Shown piece after piece: positions 1 to 5,545 of a stretch of DNA of 9,727 bases (position 1 is its first letter; every line of letters begins with the position of its first letter). The stretch is taken from assembly GCA_030838025.1 (NCBI GenBank), contig JAUTXM010000274.1:1-9727 (forward strand), given 5' to 3'. The notes below the pieces were generated by a model. That model did no database searches and was not told where the DNA came from. It was given only the letters and a program-made list of their open reading frames with translations. The stretch is from Acidimicrobiaceae bacterium (lineage in GTDB: Bacteria > Actinomycetota > Acidimicrobiia > Acidimicrobiales > Palsa-688). Position numbers and translations under genes: made by a program.

Positions 1-980
1 ATGGCGTTGAGGGCGGCGCCCTTGCGCAGGTTGTCGTTCGACACGAACAGGGCCAGACCCCGGTCGCCGGGAACGCCGGGATCCTGGCGCACCCGACCGA
101 CATAGGCGGGATCGCGGCCGGCGGCCAGAAGAGGGTTGGGCATGTCGACCAGCTCCACCCCGGGGGCGCCGGCCAACAGCTGACGGGCTCGGGCGGCGGA
201 CAGCGGCCGTTCGAACTCGGCGTTGATCGAGAGCGAGTGACCGGTGAACACCCCGACCCGCACGCACGTGCACGACACGGCCAGGTCGGGGATCTCGAGG
301 ATCTTGCGGCTCTCGTCGCGGAACTTGTGCTCCTCGTTGGTCTCGTCGTCGACCAGCGTGCCTGCTATGGAGAGCACGTTGAAAGCGATGGGCCCGGGGA
401 ACACCACCGCGGGCGCGAACCCGACCGCGTCGCCATCGAAGGCGAGCGCGGCGCTTTTTTCCCAGCCCTCGCGAACCTGCGACTCCAACTCGGCCACCCC
501 CGCCAGCCCGCCACCCGACACCGCCTGGTACGTCGCGGCCACGAGGCGCACCAAGGACGCCTCGGCGTGCAGCGGCGCCAGCACCGGCATGCACACCATG
601 GTGGTGCAGTTGGGGTTGGCCACGATGCCCTTGGGCACGTCGCGCAATGCCGCGGCGTTGACCTCGGGCACCACCAGCGGGACGTCGGGGTCCATGCGCC
701 ACGCCGAGGAGTTGTCGATCACGACCGCGCCCGCGGCCGCGATGACCGGCGCCCACTGGCGCGACGCCGTCGCGCCCATCGACAGCAGCGCCACGTTGAC
801 GCCGTGGTGGTCGGCGGTGGCCACGTCCTCGACGACGATCCCGTCCAGCTCCCGGCCGGCCGAGCGAGAGGATGAGAAATAGCGCAGCGACTCGAACGGG
901 AACGCCCGGGAGCGCAGCATGGCCCGCATGACCCCGCCGACCTGGCCGGTCGCGCCGTAGACCCCGACGGTCAGGCCCAT
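1..980 (-). CDS. asd: Aspartate-semialdehyde dehydrogenase, C-terminus cut off by window edge
   Basis: Catalyses NADPH-dependent reduction of aspartyl phosphate to aspartate semialdehyde, the second step towards lysine/diaminopimelate, threonine and methionine, in the cytoplasm. Conceptual translation of the minus strand gives 326 residues without a stop before position 1; the family is usually about 340, so only the last few residues are missing. Seen: N-terminal NADP-binding glycine motif GATGQVGG (residues 9-16), DNSSAWRMD (89-97), the active-site segment NPNCTT with catalytic Cys125, the QAVSGGGLAG loop (152-161), the RVGVFTGHS segment with the catalytic His248, and the C-terminal SNDNLRKGAALNA. 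The usual Pro in RVPVFTGHS is Gly here. The ATG at 980-978 overlaps the lysC stop by 10 nt, and a GAGG lies 7 nt upstream (991-988), so translation is probably coupled to lysC. Identification is secure. Confidence 0.96.
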   Translation of the reverse strand, partial: MGLTVGVYGATGQVGGVMRAMLRSRAFPFESLRYFSSSRSAGRELDGIVVEDVATADHHGVNVALLSMGATASRQWAPVIAAAGAVVIDNSSAWRMDPDVPLVVPEVNAAALRDVPKGIVANPNCTTMVCMPVLAPLHAEASLVRLVAATYQAVSGGGLAGVAELESQVREGWEKSAALAFDGDAVGFAPAVVFPGPIAFNVLSIAGTLVDDETNEEHKFRDESRKILEIPDLAVSCTCVRVGVFTGHSLSINAEFERPLSAARARQLLAGAPGVELVDMPNPLLAAGRDPAYVGRVRQDPGVPGDRGLALFVSNDNLRKGAALNA

Positions 981-1459
981 CCGTCGGCCTCGAGCTTGAA
1001 GGCGTCGTGGAGCACGATGACCGCCTGTTCGACCAGGGCGCGGCGCACCACGCACGTGATGCGGATGGCCGACGTCGAGATCATCTCGATGTTGATGCCC
1101 TCGTTCGCCAGGGTCTCGAACATCGTCGCCGACACGCCCGGGTGGGTCTTCATCCCCGCGCCGACGAGCGAGACGGTGGCGATCTCGTCGTCGCTCAGGA
1201 CGTCGGTCGCCCCGATCTCGGGCTGCAGGCCCCGGCACACCTCGAGGGCCGCGGCCAGGTCGGCGTGGGGGACGGTGAAGGAGATGTCGGTCGTGCCGTG
1301 GATCGAGATGTTCTGCTCGATCATGTCGATGTTGACCAGGCGGTCGGCCAGCGCCCGGAACAGCCGGGCGGCCACGCCGGGGTGGTCGGGCACGCCCGTC
1401 ACGGTGAGCTTGGCCTCGGACGCGTCCGAGTCCACAGCGGAGATGATGGGCTGTTCCAC
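971..1459 (-). CDS. Possible separately translated beta subunit of aspartokinase (internal in-frame start)
   Basis: Within lysC, codon 250 is GTG (1459-1457), preceded by a near-consensus Shine-Dalgarno, AAGAGGAGG (1476-1468), with an 8-nt spacer. Translation from here would give a 162-residue protein with only the two ACT regulatory domains. In Bacillus subtilis and Corynebacterium glutamicum a beta subunit of about this size is made from an internal start at the equivalent place (near codon 250), forming an alpha2beta2 enzyme. The segment just before it (EEDPQV) is a poorly conserved linker, so selection for a ribosome site is plausible, although a Glu-Glu-encoding GAGGAG run could arise by chance. 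It is nested in, and in the same frame as, the full-length gene. Confidence 0.5.
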   Translation of the reverse strand: MEQPIISAVDSDASEAKLTVTGVPDHPGVAARLFRALADRLVNIDMIEQNISIHGTTDISFTVPHADLAAALEVCRGLQPEIGATDVLSDDEIATVSLVGAGMKTHPGVSATMFETLANEGINIEMISTSAIRITCVVRRALVEQAVIVLHDAFKLEADGWA

Positions 1460-2206
1460 CTGCGGGTCCTCCTCTTGGATCCAGGTGCCCGGTTCCCAGG
1501 TGAAGCTGGACCGGACGTGAAGCTTCACCCCGTGGTTGCGGGCGAACTCCACCGACCGCATCTCCGGCTTGGGGCAGCCGGCGGCACACATCTCGAGCAT
1601 CTCCTCGAACGACACCCGGTGCAGTCGCCGAGCGCCGGGCACCACGCGGGGATCGGCCGTGAACACCCCAGACACGTCGGTGTACAGCTCGCACGCGTCG
1701 GCGCGAAGTGCCGTCGCCAGGGCGACGGCGGTGGTGTCGGAGCCGCCCCGGCCGAGAAACGTGACATTGTTTTGCAGCGACACGCCCTGGGCGCCGCCGA
1801 CTACGGGGACCCGGCCCTCGGCCAGTGCCGCCCGGATGCGATCGGCCCGGATCTCGACGACCTTGGCCTTGGTGTGCTCGTTGTCGGTGATCAGGCCCGC
1901 CTGGCTGCCCGTGAAGGAATCGGCGGGGACGCCCAGGTCGTGCAGTGCCATACAGAGCAGCGCCATGGCCTTGCGCTCCCCGGCGGTGATCAGCATGTCC
2001 ATCTCCCGGCCGGGCCGGGTGTCGGACACCTGGGCCGCCAGTCGCAGCAGCTCGTCGGTTTCCTTGCCCATGGCGCTCACGACGACCACCACCTGCTTGC
2101 CTCGGCGCCGGGTGCGGGCCACGTAGTCGGCCACGGCCCGGATTCGATCCGCGTCGGCGACCGAGGTCCCTCCGAACTTCTGCACGATCAACGACGCCAC
2201 TGCCAC
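971..2206 (-). CDS. lysC: Aspartate kinase (aspartokinase), alpha chain
   Basis: Phosphorylates aspartate with ATP, the committed step of the aspartate pathway; cytoplasmic. The 411 residues match the usual length of the Gram-positive alpha chain. Seen in order: kinase signature KFGGTS (10-15), VSAMGKETDELL (44-55), LGRGGSDTTAVALA (151-164), YTDVSGVFTADPR (175-187), RSVEFARNHGVKLHVRSSF (217-235), then two ACT domains (about 266-325 and 344-405) for feedback control. Oddities: CAAGCPKPEMRSVE (207-220) replaces the common A(S)GAKVLQLRSVE pattern, and the second ACT motif reads ISTSAIRIT, with Ala380 where Glu is usual. The GTG start at 2206 is chosen because it directly precedes the conserved strand and lies 8 nt from a TANNNT -10 box with no Shine-Dalgarno, i.e. 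probably leaderless; GTG 2200 is possible. First gene of the lysC-asd operon. Confidence 0.96.
   Translation of the reverse strand: MAVASLIVQKFGGTSVADADRIRAVADYVARTRRRGKQVVVVVSAMGKETDELLRLAAQVSDTRPGREMDMLITAGERKAMALLCMALHDLGVPADSFTGSQAGLITDNEHTKAKVVEIRADRIRAALAEGRVPVVGGAQGVSLQNNVTFLGRGGSDTTAVALATALRADACELYTDVSGVFTADPRVVPGARRLHRVSFEEMLEMCAAGCPKPEMRSVEFARNHGVKLHVRSSFTWEPGTWIQEEDPQVEQPIISAVDSDASEAKLTVTGVPDHPGVAARLFRALADRLVNIDMIEQNISIHGTTDISFTVPHADLAAALEVCRGLQPEIGATDVLSDDEIATVSLVGAGMKTHPGVSATMFETLANEGINIEMISTSAIRITCVVRRALVEQAVIVLHDAFKLEADGWA
1468..1476 (-). promoter_or_regulatory. Internal ribosome binding site in lysC
   Basis: On the minus strand AAGAGGAGG stands 8 nt before the in-frame GTG at 1459. 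It is the strongest Shine-Dalgarno-like sequence I found in the window, stronger than that of any full-length gene here. It decides the proposed beta-chain start. Confidence 0.5.
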
Positions 2207-2214
2207 GGCAGGCG

Positions 2215-2220
2215 AGGGTA
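2215..2220 (-). promoter_or_regulatory. Putative -10 box of lysC-asd, leaderless layout
   Basis: On the minus strand TACCCT fits the actinobacterial -10 consensus TANNNT and ends 8 nt before the lysC GTG at 2206. There is no Shine-Dalgarno in that gap, so transcription would start at or next to the start codon. No convincing -35 hexamer is visible. Confidence 0.4.
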
Positions 2221-2305
2221 CCAGCGGGTCCGCCGGTAGCCGCCCGGTTAGGCGTCGGCGCGACGTGGTTGGGCTCTCGCCTACCGCAACTTGACCGCCA
2301 GCGGC

Positions 2306-2311
2306 TAGCTT
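2306..2311 (+). promoter_or_regulatory. Putative -10 box of the cyclophilin pair, leaderless layout
   Basis: TAGCTT fits TANNNT and ends exactly 8 nt before the GTG at 2320, the same spacing as for divergent lysC. No Shine-Dalgarno lies in the gap. A TTGACC at 2291-2296 is too close (9 nt) to serve as its -35. Confidence 0.4.
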
Positions 2312-2319
2312 GGCGCCCC

Positions 2320-3180
2320 GTGCCGAGCGAGAAACGCGAGCGTCAGCGGGAGGGCCGGCTGGCCCGGCAGGAGGAGCTGCGGCTGGCGCAGCAAAAAGCC
2401 AAGCGACGTCGCCAGCTCATCATCACGGTGGTGCTGGTCGTGGCATTGGGCGGCGTGTTCTACCTGGCAACCCGGGGTGGCGGCGGCAAGAGCGTCGCCA
2501 CCAACTCCACGACCACGAGCTCGACGGCGAACACCGCCGCCGGTCCGCCCAAAGCGCAGCCGGTGCCTGCCGGTGCCAAGCTCAACTCCTGGACCTGCCC
2601 GAAAGCCGATGGTTCCTCGCCCCGGACCGACCAGTTCCCCTCGACGTCACCGCCCATGTGCATCGAGCCGGCAAAGACCTACACCGCCCATCTGACGACA
2701 TCCGAGGGCAACGTCGACATCGCCTTGGACACCAAGAAGACCCCCAATACCGCCAACAACTACGTCGTGCTGTCCCGTTTCCACTACTTCGACGGCACCA
2801 CGATCGACCGGATCGATACGTCGATCGACATCCTGCAGACCGGTTCACCCAAGACCCAGGACATCACCGACCCCGGACCCGGATACAACATCAAGGACGA
2901 AGGCAGTGGCTTCAAATACGCGGCAGGCGACGTGGTGATGGCGCGAAGCAGCGGTCCCGACAGCGGCTCGTCGCAGTACTTCTTCGTCGTCGGTCCCAAG
3001 GCATCGGCCCTCGACGCCCAGGGAACGTATGTCACCTTTGGTCATGTATCGACGGGCCTCGACGTGCTGCAGAAGGTCGAGGGCTTGTTCGAGGCGTGCC
3101 CGGCCGGCTCCCAGAGTTGCCTTGGGGGCGCGCCAAGCCGGGTCGTCACGATTTCGACCGTGACCATCACCGAGGCCTGA
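2320..3180 (+). CDS. Membrane-anchored cyclophilin-type peptidyl-prolyl isomerase with altered active site
   Basis: Predicted 286-residue prolyl isomerase displayed on the outer face of the membrane. Seen in order: very basic cytoplasmic segment (1-32), one membrane span (33-50, LIITVVLVVALGGVFYLA), a Gly/Thr/Ser-rich linker (52-90), then a cyclophilin domain (about 119-286). Compared with standard cyclophilins, FHRVIPGFVLQGGDP is replaced by IDRIDTSIDILQTGSP. The Arg equivalent to human CypA Arg55 (Arg164) and the Gln equivalent to Gln63 (Gln173) are kept, but the Phe-His pair before the Arg and the GGDP are lost. SQYFFVVG (218-225) matches SQFF. Cysteines at 93 and 114 are shared with the next gene; a C-terminal CPAGSQSC (260-267) is its own. 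GTG 2320 is preferred over TTG 2269 because the basic N-terminus starts there and a -10 box precedes it. Forty nt separate it from the next gene. Catalytic competence is uncertain. Confidence 0.88.
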   Translation: MPSEKRERQREGRLARQEELRLAQQKAKRRRQLIITVVLVVALGGVFYLATRGGGGKSVATNSTTTSSTANTAAGPPKAQPVPAGAKLNSWTCPKADGSSPRTDQFPSTSPPMCIEPAKTYTAHLTTSEGNVDIALDTKKTPNTANNYVVLSRFHYFDGTTIDRIDTSIDILQTGSPKTQDITDPGPGYNIKDEGSGFKYAAGDVVMARSSGPDSGSSQYFFVVGPKASALDAQGTYVTFGHVSTGLDVLQKVEGLFEACPAGSQSCLGGAPSRVVTISTVTITEA

Positions 3181-3204
3181 GCGGCCTCCCCCTTCCTGTT
3201 CTTC

Positions 3205-3211
3205 GAGAGGA
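3205..3211 (+). promoter_or_regulatory. Shine-Dalgarno of the soluble cyclophilin
   Basis: GAGAGGA, 9 nt before the ATG at 3221. It fixes the start, in contrast to the leaderless-looking gene upstream. Confidence 0.6.
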
Positions 3212-3220
3212 CCCATTTTC

Positions 3221-3778
3221 ATGACGATTGACTGCCCGGCAGCTGACGGCTCCAGCCCCAAGCGCCAGCGTTTCAGCGAGCGCCCGCCGATGTGCATCGA
3301 CCCGGCCAAGCGCTACTCGGCCGAGATGGTCACCAACAAGGGGACGATGCATATCGAACTCGATCCGTTGGCCGCGCCCAAGACGGTCAACAACTTCGTG
3401 TTCCTGGCCCGCTACCACTACTACGACGGTGTGACCTTCCATCGCGTCATCCCCGGCTTCGTGCTCCAGGGCGGCGACCCCGAGGGCACCGGGCGCGGCG
3501 GGCCGGGCTACATGTTCGAGGACGAGCTGCCCAAGCCGGGCCGCTACGAGCTCGGTTCGTTGGCCATGGCCAACGCCGGCCCCAACACCAACGGCAGCCA
3601 GTTCTTCGTCATAAGCGGATCCCACGGCATGCAGCTGCCCCCGAACTACTCGCTCTTCGGCCGGGTGGTGGCCGGCCTTGACGTGGTGGCGATCATCGAC
3701 GCGCTGGGGACGCCGGGCGCCGGGCGGCCGCAGGAGCGCATCGTCATCGAGTCGGTGACCATCACCGAGAAGGAGTAG
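3221..3778 (+). CDS. Soluble cyclophilin-type peptidyl-prolyl cis-trans isomerase
   Basis: Accelerates cis-trans isomerisation of Xaa-Pro bonds during folding. It is 185 residues with no signal peptide or membrane span, so cytoplasmic. The domain carries the full active-site pattern: FHRVIPGFVLQGGDP (73-87) with Arg75 and Gln83, MANAGPNTNGSQFFV (116-130) with Phe129, and LFGRVVAGLDVV (145-156). The position equivalent to the CypA loop His appears to be Tyr, common in bacterial forms. The N-terminal 30 residues, CPAADGSSP and PPMCIDPAKRY with Cys5 and Cys25, closely resemble the same region of the preceding membrane-anchored paralogue, indicating tandem duplication. The ATG at 3221 is supported by GAGAGGA (3205-3211) 9 nt upstream. 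It is probably cotranscribed with the upstream gene and ends 22 nt from a convergent gene. Confidence 0.93.
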   Translation: MTIDCPAADGSSPKRQRFSERPPMCIDPAKRYSAEMVTNKGTMHIELDPLAAPKTVNNFVFLARYHYYDGVTFHRVIPGFVLQGGDPEGTGRGGPGYMFEDELPKPGRYELGSLAMANAGPNTNGSQFFVISGSHGMQLPPNYSLFGRVVAGLDVVAIIDALGTPGAGRPQERIVIESVTITEKE

Positions 3779-3779
3779 G

Positions 3780-3808
3780 CGGACTCGGGCCCGCCTCGGG
3801 TCAGTCCG
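3780..3808. terminator. Possible weak bidirectional terminator between convergent genes
   Basis: CGGACT (3780-3785) and AGTCCG (3803-3808) are complementary around a GC-rich loop that contains the self-complementary CGGGCCCG. It lies across the 22-nt gap between the convergent cyclophilin and PRC-barrel genes. There is no T tract, so this is weak evidence. Confidence 0.25.
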
Positions 3809-4253
3809 TGTCTTGGGTGGCGTCGATCACCACGGCGTAGGAGCCGGCACCGACCAGGGCATCGGCGGGGATCTGGCGACCGGCGACGGCCAGGGCCTCC
3901 ACGATCCCACTTACGGGGTCGAAGAGGACGTCGATCACCGTACCGAGCTCGTTGCCCAACTCCGACAGCGTTCGCTTGCCGAGCAGTTCGAGTTTGCCGT
4001 TCGCCGCGGCCTGCTCCCGTTGGTCGCTCGGTGAGTGTGGCGCCGCGTCGTCGGCGACCATCACGGCATCAGCGCCGAACCCGCTCACGTGGTCCCAATC
4101 CACCAACTGCGCCTTCTTACCCCGGCCGAGGACGATGGCGGCCACGCTGCGGCAATCGATGGCGGGCAACAGGTGGGCGACGACGCCGAGTTCGTGCGCG
4201 GTCGCCCGGCTCACCACCTTGCGGCCCAAGGATTGGCGGAACGACTCGCTCAC
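3801..4253 (-). CDS. PRC-barrel domain protein (last gene of three-gene operon)
   Basis: A 150-residue protein that appears to consist of two PRC-barrel-like halves: about 8-68 (GRKVVSRATAHELGVVAHLL then VDWDHVSGFGADAVMVADD) and 88-145 (LELLGKRTLSELGNELGTV, DVLFDPVSGIVEAL, PADALVGAGSYAVVID). These show the alternating strand pattern and the 'G..V....G..LG.V.D..FD...G.V' signature of the fold found in RimM, photosynthetic reaction centre subunit H and the PRC proteins of archaeal division. No enzyme motif, signal peptide or membrane span, so probably a cytoplasmic adaptor or scaffold. The GTG at 4253 overlaps the upstream TGA (GTGA, 4253-4250), which fixes the start and suggests coupled translation. 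The exact role is unknown. Confidence 0.8.
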   Translation of the reverse strand: MSESFRQSLGRKVVSRATAHELGVVAHLLPAIDCRSVAAIVLGRGKKAQLVDWDHVSGFGADAVMVADDAAPHSPSDQREQAAANGKLELLGKRTLSELGNELGTVIDVLFDPVSGIVEALAVAGRQIPADALVGAGSYAVVIDATQDTD

Positions 4254-4810
4254 GTGAGCCCCAGCCGGGCCCGGAAGTCGTCGACTGCCGCGCCGAGGCC
4301 GACGAGGTCGTCGCGAACGAAGTCCTTGGTCACCTCGGGCACGACCAGGGCCGATCCCGACACCGCCAGTTGCGCCGGCAACGGGATGTAGCCCGTACCG
4401 CCATCGGTTTTTTCGATTCGGTAGCCGACCACCTCGCCGGCGCTGCCTACCACGAGGACCAGATCCTGGACCTTGCCGAGACTCTCTCCTCCTTCGGTGA
4501 GGACGTCGTTGCCCAGCACGTTGCGTTCCGTCGCCGGACTGGCCACGTCGTCGGGGGCCGCTTCGGGCACCACCAGGCTGGACTCGTCCATCACCATGAC
4601 GGCATGGCGCCCGATGGCGTGGATGGTCTCGGCCGGCAGCACTTCTCGCCGGCGCCCCGACAAGAACCCCCGCTTGTTGAGGGTCAAGCCGACCAACCGG
4701 CCCGCTTCTGGGTCGTAGATGACGTCACGAACCTCGGCGACATCTTCGCCACCGTGCACCGTCACCACCGGGAGCCCGTTGATGCTCGACGCCATCATGA
4801 GCAGCTTCAC
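4250..4810 (-). CDS. Double PRC-barrel domain protein (middle gene of operon)
   Basis: A 186-residue protein with two PRC-barrel repeats. The first (about 5-81) contains INGLPVVTV, EVRDVIYDPEAGRLVGLTL and a strand ending AVMVMDESSLVVP. The second (about 96-160) contains NVLGNDVLTEGGESLGKVQD, GEVVGYRIEK and SALVVPEV. The first half is the classic 'G.PVV...G...V..V.DV.YDP..G.....' PRC signature. No membrane span or catalytic motif. An upstream in-frame ATG at 4918 is open, but I reject it: that stretch is the shadow of the small membrane-protein gene, and the GTG at 4810 makes a 4-nt GTGA overlap with that gene's TGA, exactly as this gene does with the next one. Function unknown; it may dock on the membrane through the small partner. 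Confidence 0.82.
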   Translation of the reverse strand: MKLLMMASSINGLPVVTVHGGEDVAEVRDVIYDPEAGRLVGLTLNKRGFLSGRRREVLPAETIHAIGRHAVMVMDESSLVVPEAAPDDVASPATERNVLGNDVLTEGGESLGKVQDLVLVVGSAGEVVGYRIEKTDGGTGYIPLPAQLAVSGSALVVPEVTKDFVRDDLVGLGAAVDDFRARLGLT

Positions 4811-4932
4811 TGCTTGGGCTTTCGGGTCGCGATCACGCGACCGGTCCGGCTGCGCAAGCGCAGCACCACGAACGTCGCAACGGCGATGAGGATCAGCACG
4901 AGTACGAGGATCAGCCAACCGAGCGCGGACAT
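4807..4932 (-). CDS. 41-residue single-span membrane protein (first gene of PRC-barrel operon)
   Basis: A short ORF with ATG at 4932 and TGA at 4809-4807. It has a short N-terminus (MSALGW), one strongly hydrophobic segment (about 5-24, leucine/valine/isoleucine only) and a basic C-terminus (RLRSRTGRVIATRKPKQ, eight Arg/Lys). The positive-inside rule predicts an outside N-terminus and a cytoplasmic basic tail. Support for reality: membrane-protein composition, a TANNNT -10 box 6 nt upstream, and a 4-nt GTGA overlap between its stop and the GTG of the downstream PRC-barrel gene. I do not recognise a family. By position it could be a membrane anchor for the two PRC-barrel proteins; that is inference. 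Confidence 0.72.
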   Translation of the reverse strand: MSALGWLILVLVLILIAVATFVVLRLRSRTGRVIATRKPKQ

Positions 4933-4938
4933 CACTGA

Positions 4939-4944
4939 ACTCTA
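4939..4944 (-). promoter_or_regulatory. Putative -10 box of the PRC-barrel operon, leaderless layout
   Basis: On the minus strand TAGAGT fits TANNNT and lies 6 nt before the ATG at 4932, with no Shine-Dalgarno between. A perfect 12-bp palindrome, CCGGGCGCCCGG (4948-4959), sits immediately upstream, where an operator could overlap the spacer. Confidence 0.42.
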
Positions 4945-5263
4945 TGCCCGGGCGCCCGGACGATCATGCGGCCCGCCACCCGATTGCCAAGCGCCCCCAG
5001 CCCCCTGCTGCTTCCGAGGAAGCAACGTGTGCCTAAAGGGCGACACCTACCCTCCCCGGTTGCGACCCGGGCGGCCGCCGCCCACCCAACCCCCGAACAC
5101 AAACGCACCGGAGGCCACAGGTTCGCTCCTGGGTACGGCGGTCTACAGGGAGCTATGGCCCAGCGACCCAGAACGCCCCGTCTGACCCCACGACCCGCAC
5201 GGACCGGGACGGTTCGACGGCGCCGCCGACCCCGCCACCCCGCACGAGTAGGCCGGCCGAAGG
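4945..5263. other. Non-coding stretch with small dyads
   Basis: About 320 nt upstream of the PRC-barrel operon. Open frames here have low-complexity Pro/Arg/Ala translations and no ribosome site, so I call no gene. It contains the palindrome CCGGGCGCCCGG (4948-4959) and a 7-bp inverted repeat TGCTTCC-GA-GGAAGCA (5009-5024). I saw no tRNA, known riboswitch pattern or protein-family match. Confidence 0.5.
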
Positions 5264-5348
5264 TCTGGTAGGGGTCTAGGTCTCTGGTAGGGATCTGACA
5301 CCGCCAGCGGCTGTCAAACTCCTGCCAGAGACCTAGACCCCTACCAAA
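5264..5348. repeat. 85-nt near-perfect inverted repeat (long hairpin, MITE- or REP-like)
   Basis: The left arm 5264-5304 pairs with the right arm 5307-5348 over 41 positions, leaving a 2-nt CA loop. Positions 5266-5287 and 5325-5346 are a perfect 22-bp match. Overall there are 36 Watson-Crick pairs, 2 G-T pairs, 3 A-C mismatches and one bulged C (5311). All five differences between the arms are transitions. The left arm also has an internal near-direct repeat, TCTGGTAGGGGTCT (5264-5277) and TCTGGTAGGGATCT (5283-5296). No T-run follows on either strand. It could be a small non-autonomous element, a REP-like repeat, a structured RNA or a terminator; nothing in the sequence decides between them. 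Confidence 0.75.
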
Positions 5349-5358
5349 GGCGGGTTAG

Positions 5359-5363
5359 TTAAG
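5359..5363. repeat. Left target-site duplication of the IS (TTAAG)
   Basis: TTAAG directly adjoins the left terminal repeat and is matched exactly by TTAAG at 6992-6996 outside the right terminal repeat. IS1380-family elements make 4-5 bp duplications. Confidence 0.75.
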
Positions 5364-5376
5364 CCCGAATCCACCG
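5364..5376. repeat. IS left terminal inverted repeat (transposase-distal end)
   Basis: CCCGAATCCACCG; pairs with the complement of 6979-6991 at 10 of 13 positions without gaps. Confidence 0.7.
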
Positions 5377-5545
5377 ACGGATAGGGTCGCCGTCGGCGTT
5401 GGCTAATGGTGTGTCGTTCGGGGGGCGTTGGTAGTTGACGGCGTGAAGTTTTCGTGAGGTGGCCCGCGTTGGTCCAAGGCTTCCGGGAGTTGTTGTTGTC
5501 GGCGGGGCGGCCGGTGGTGGGCGGCGCCGCCTGTTTCGGAGTTTC

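Noticed and set aside
237..882. Two overlapping plus-strand open frames of 212 codons
   Set aside because: They lie antisense to asd, have Arg/His/Gly-rich or Ala/Thr-rich low-complexity translations and match no family; they result from high GC.
1007..2239. 410-codon plus-strand open frame
   Set aside because: Antisense to lysC over its whole length; the His/Asp/Gly-rich translation is typical of a GC-rich shadow frame.
2269..2319. TTG 2269 as start of the anchored cyclophilin
   Set aside because: It would add 17 residues with no family support and would lie upstream of the likely -10 box; GTG 2320 fits better.
4811..4918. N-terminal extension of the double PRC-barrel protein to ATG 4918
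   Set aside because: This stretch encodes the 41-residue membrane protein in another frame, and the GTG at 4810 gives a GTGA overlap.
5122..5136. GGTTCG-like segment near 5122 suggesting a tRNA T arm
   Set aside because: No matching acceptor stem, D arm or anticodon arm could be found around it.
4031..5185. 384-codon plus-strand open frame
   Set aside because: Antisense to the PRC-barrel operon, low complexity, no ribosome site.
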